Shown: positions 21,529 to 23,103 of the stretch, piece by piece
Numbering within the stretch: position 1 is the first letter of the stretch
Layout: the number at the start of each line of letters is the position of its first letter
Source of the DNA: Echinococcus granulosus
Taxonomy: Eukaryota > Platyhelminthes > Cestoda > Cyclophyllidea > Taeniidae
Length of the DNA stretch: 23,103 bases
Assembly (NCBI RefSeq): GCF_000524195.1
Contig: NW_020170398.1
Location: 757,521-780,623 of the forward strand
Direction of reading: 5' to 3'
Notes under the pieces: model-generated
Told to the model about the DNA's origin: nothing
Databases searched by the model: none
What the model saw: the letters and a program-made list of their open reading frames with translations, nothing else
Made by a program: the position numbers and the translations under genes

Positions 21529-22134
21529 GTGAACGCAACTGAAAACTGCATTATGTATTATTCAGCCCCTACCTATCTTATTGCTGTATGCTTTTCGTGC
21601 CCTTTATGGGTTTGGCGAAGGGCTAGTCAACATTTCGTCACCGTAGTGGGAGCACAGGGGTCTGATCAACGGTCTTGGGTGCCGTCGGTGACGCTCATAG
21701 GTGCGTTGAAATCGCCCGGGGTCTGGTTGATGTGTCAGGGTCTCGAACGGGGGAAGGGGTGTTCAGGTCCCGTTCTGGATCCGTCCCCAAACTATGGTGG
21801 GTTGGTGGTCGCGTTTAAGACTCTATCGGCCTACCGGGATTGCTTGATGAGAGTAAGGGATTGTAAACCAAAGCAAATTCTCTCAGAGTCCTCAATGGGG
21901 TCAAAGGCGGAATGTACAGGAATCAACCACCTGGCCTTTGACCGCCACCGTCAAAGTGGACAGAAGCATCCCTTAGAATGTTGCACAGAATTAGGTTCAC
22001 GGAATGATTTCGGCAGACAGGCTGGGGATGAGTGCACTGGGCAGTTTTCATCAGACACAGAACGGACTGAACCATTAGATCTAGTTTTGCATTTATTATC
22101 ACCGCATATATTAATTTTTACAACTCAAAGTTAG
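21529..22134 (+). other. 201-codon open frame in a GC-rich block, coding status doubtful
   Basis: An ATG-started frame begins 65 nt after the PP2A scaffold stop codon. Its GC-rich core (about 21,640-22,060) keeps it open. The translation is rich in cysteine, tryptophan, glycine and serine and resembles no family that I know, and no splice or start context favours it. It more likely lies in the 3' untranslated region of the scaffold gene or in a dispersed repeat. It contains the hairpin at 21899-21943. Confidence 0.25.
21899..21943 (+). repeat. Hairpin, 10-bp perfect stem
   Basis: GGTCAAAGGC at 21899-21908 pairs exactly with GCCTTTGACC at 21934-21943 across a 25-nt loop, 435 nt after the PP2A scaffold stop codon. 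It could be a structured element in that 3' untranslated region. No RNA family is recognised. Confidence 0.5.
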
Positions 22135-23014
22135 TTAGGCTCAATCGCAAACTCAAATACCTGGCTTTATGGGGTAAACTAAAGTCTATTCTATATTTAC
22201 TTGTGAAAAGTTATTTGAAAAAATCTTTTAGCAGACAATTTGCGCTGATCATGTGGCTGCATGGACGGTACAGGTTTCTAAGAAGGAAACAAATTCTGGT
22301 TTCTAATAAATTTAGGATCCTATTAAATCTTTATCTCACTCAAATACGACTTATCTCTGTCTACTTAATTTTCTCAACCAAAGAATGGAGTGCGCTCCGG
22401 TTCTGTTATACATGAAAACAACCGATCTGGGTGATTGCTTAGGAAGCCTAGTCTTGATTATGGCTTTAACTAGCTTGCAGGTGGATGACAATCTCAGGAC
22501 CCCTTTGCACAATGCCTAGAACACAATTTCAACGGAGTTTTGGCACTAGCATTTAGCCGTCAGCCGCCTCCCAACTTTAAGACATAAATCAAGTTAGTGG
22601 GTGTTAAAAGGTATAAAAGCACAACTACTTCAAATTTCATCACACTGTTGATGACTTTCAGTTTTAATGCTACTGCTGAAATACACCCAACCTTACATGC
22701 GCATTTGCAGCCTCCCCCTTTTATCTTCTGACCCGTGTTTCCATCCCAGCACTCGGCGTGAATGGTTTGTTGTTTGCACTATGATTCTGCACTCTTTTAT
22801 AAAATTTCGGCCTTTTTAACCTGTATACTAATAGAATTGGTCACTTATCCAGACGTGATGCTATATCGACATCCTGATTTCTAGAATTGATAGAAGTATG
22901 CAGTTTCATCTCTACGATTAGAAAAGGACTTTGACTCAACCTTGCTTATCTATCTTAAAACGTGCAGACTTGATTCGACATCTTATTAAATCAATTGCAT
23001 CCCCTTTGAAAGGA
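22135..23014. other. No gene recognised
   Basis: AT-rich DNA between the GC-rich block and the right-edge exon. It may hold the end of the PP2A scaffold transcript and introns of the convergent minus-strand gene. I see no further exon. Confidence 0.45.
22305..22310 (+). terminator. Candidate polyadenylation signal for the PP2A scaffold gene
   Basis: AATAAA, about 840 nt past the stop codon; it is the first canonical hexamer noted downstream. A non-canonical signal closer to the stop is equally possible. Confidence 0.3.
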
Positions 23015-23018
23015 TTAC

Positions 23019-23103
23019 CCACTTGCCTTGCGTAACTTCACATCAGATCTTCGCGCTCTTGCTCGGAATTCCTCCCGTTCTTTCTCCTCAAAGAAACAAT
23101 TCC
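23019..23103 (-). CDS. Partial exon of a charged protein, cut by the window edge
   Basis: The minus strand from the window edge reads an uninterrupted, strongly charged peptide, CFFEEKEREEFRARARRS followed by DVKLRKAS, typical of a coiled-coil or basic/acidic alternating helix. It can end at a GTAATC donor at 23018 or a GC donor (AAG/GCAAGT) a little earlier. The in-frame stop is at 23015-23017. The family is not recognised. It would be transcribed towards the PP2A scaffold gene. It is short, so it could be chance, but the composition is unlike the AT-rich neighbouring DNA. Confidence 0.4.

Noticed and set aside
21700..21790. tRNA- or SINE-like look of GGTCTCGAAC and GGTCCCGTTCTGG
   Set aside because: No acceptor stem, anticodon arm or matching A box could be drawn.
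1..23103. CRISPR arrays, operons or bacterial defence genes
   Set aside because: The window is eukaryotic with spliced genes; no spaced identical repeats or bacterial gene arrangement is present.

Overview
This is eukaryotic nuclear DNA. The intron-rich animal genes, the mix of very short introns (36 nt, and 67 to 82 nt) with multi-kilobase ones, and the moderate GC content suggest a parasitic flatworm. A cestode (tapeworm) is my best guess, but this rests on gene structure and general knowledge, not on a database match. Three genes are recognised with confidence.

Layout, left to right. At about 2.06-5.55 kb, minus strand, is a five-exon inositol polyphosphate multikinase (IPMK) whose last few codons are uncertain. 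At about 5.6-9.6 kb is gene-poor DNA holding a degenerate, coding-like repeat on the minus strand. At about 9.6-10.2 kb, minus strand, are exons of an unrecognised small gene. At about 10.3-13.1 kb is non-coding or unresolved DNA with short palindromic repeats, one next to a piggyBac-like TTAA/CCCTTT end, and a more GC-rich block just 3' of the next gene. At 13.125-15.883 kb, minus strand, is a complete four-exon Rho GDP-dissociation inhibitor (191 aa). Its third intron carries a second, inverted copy of the repeat near 8.4-8.9 kb. About 2 kb of T-rich upstream DNA follows, shared head-to-head with the next gene. At 17.941-21.464 kb, plus strand, is a complete six-exon PP2A scaffold (PR65/A) subunit of 778 aa, much longer than the usual roughly 590 aa because of low-complexity inserts. 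The last 1.6 kb holds a GC-rich block with a hairpin and, at the right edge, the end of a probable minus-strand exon of a charged protein.

The three known genes act in signalling: IPMK makes higher inositol phosphates and PIP3, RhoGDI holds prenylated Rho GTPases in the cytosol, and PR65 scaffolds the PP2A phosphatase. They are ordinary neighbours, not an operon. No new multi-gene system is evident. The most unusual items are the PR65 with disordered inserts, the inverted repeat pair, the palindromic repeat family and the orphan minus-strand exons near 10 kb.
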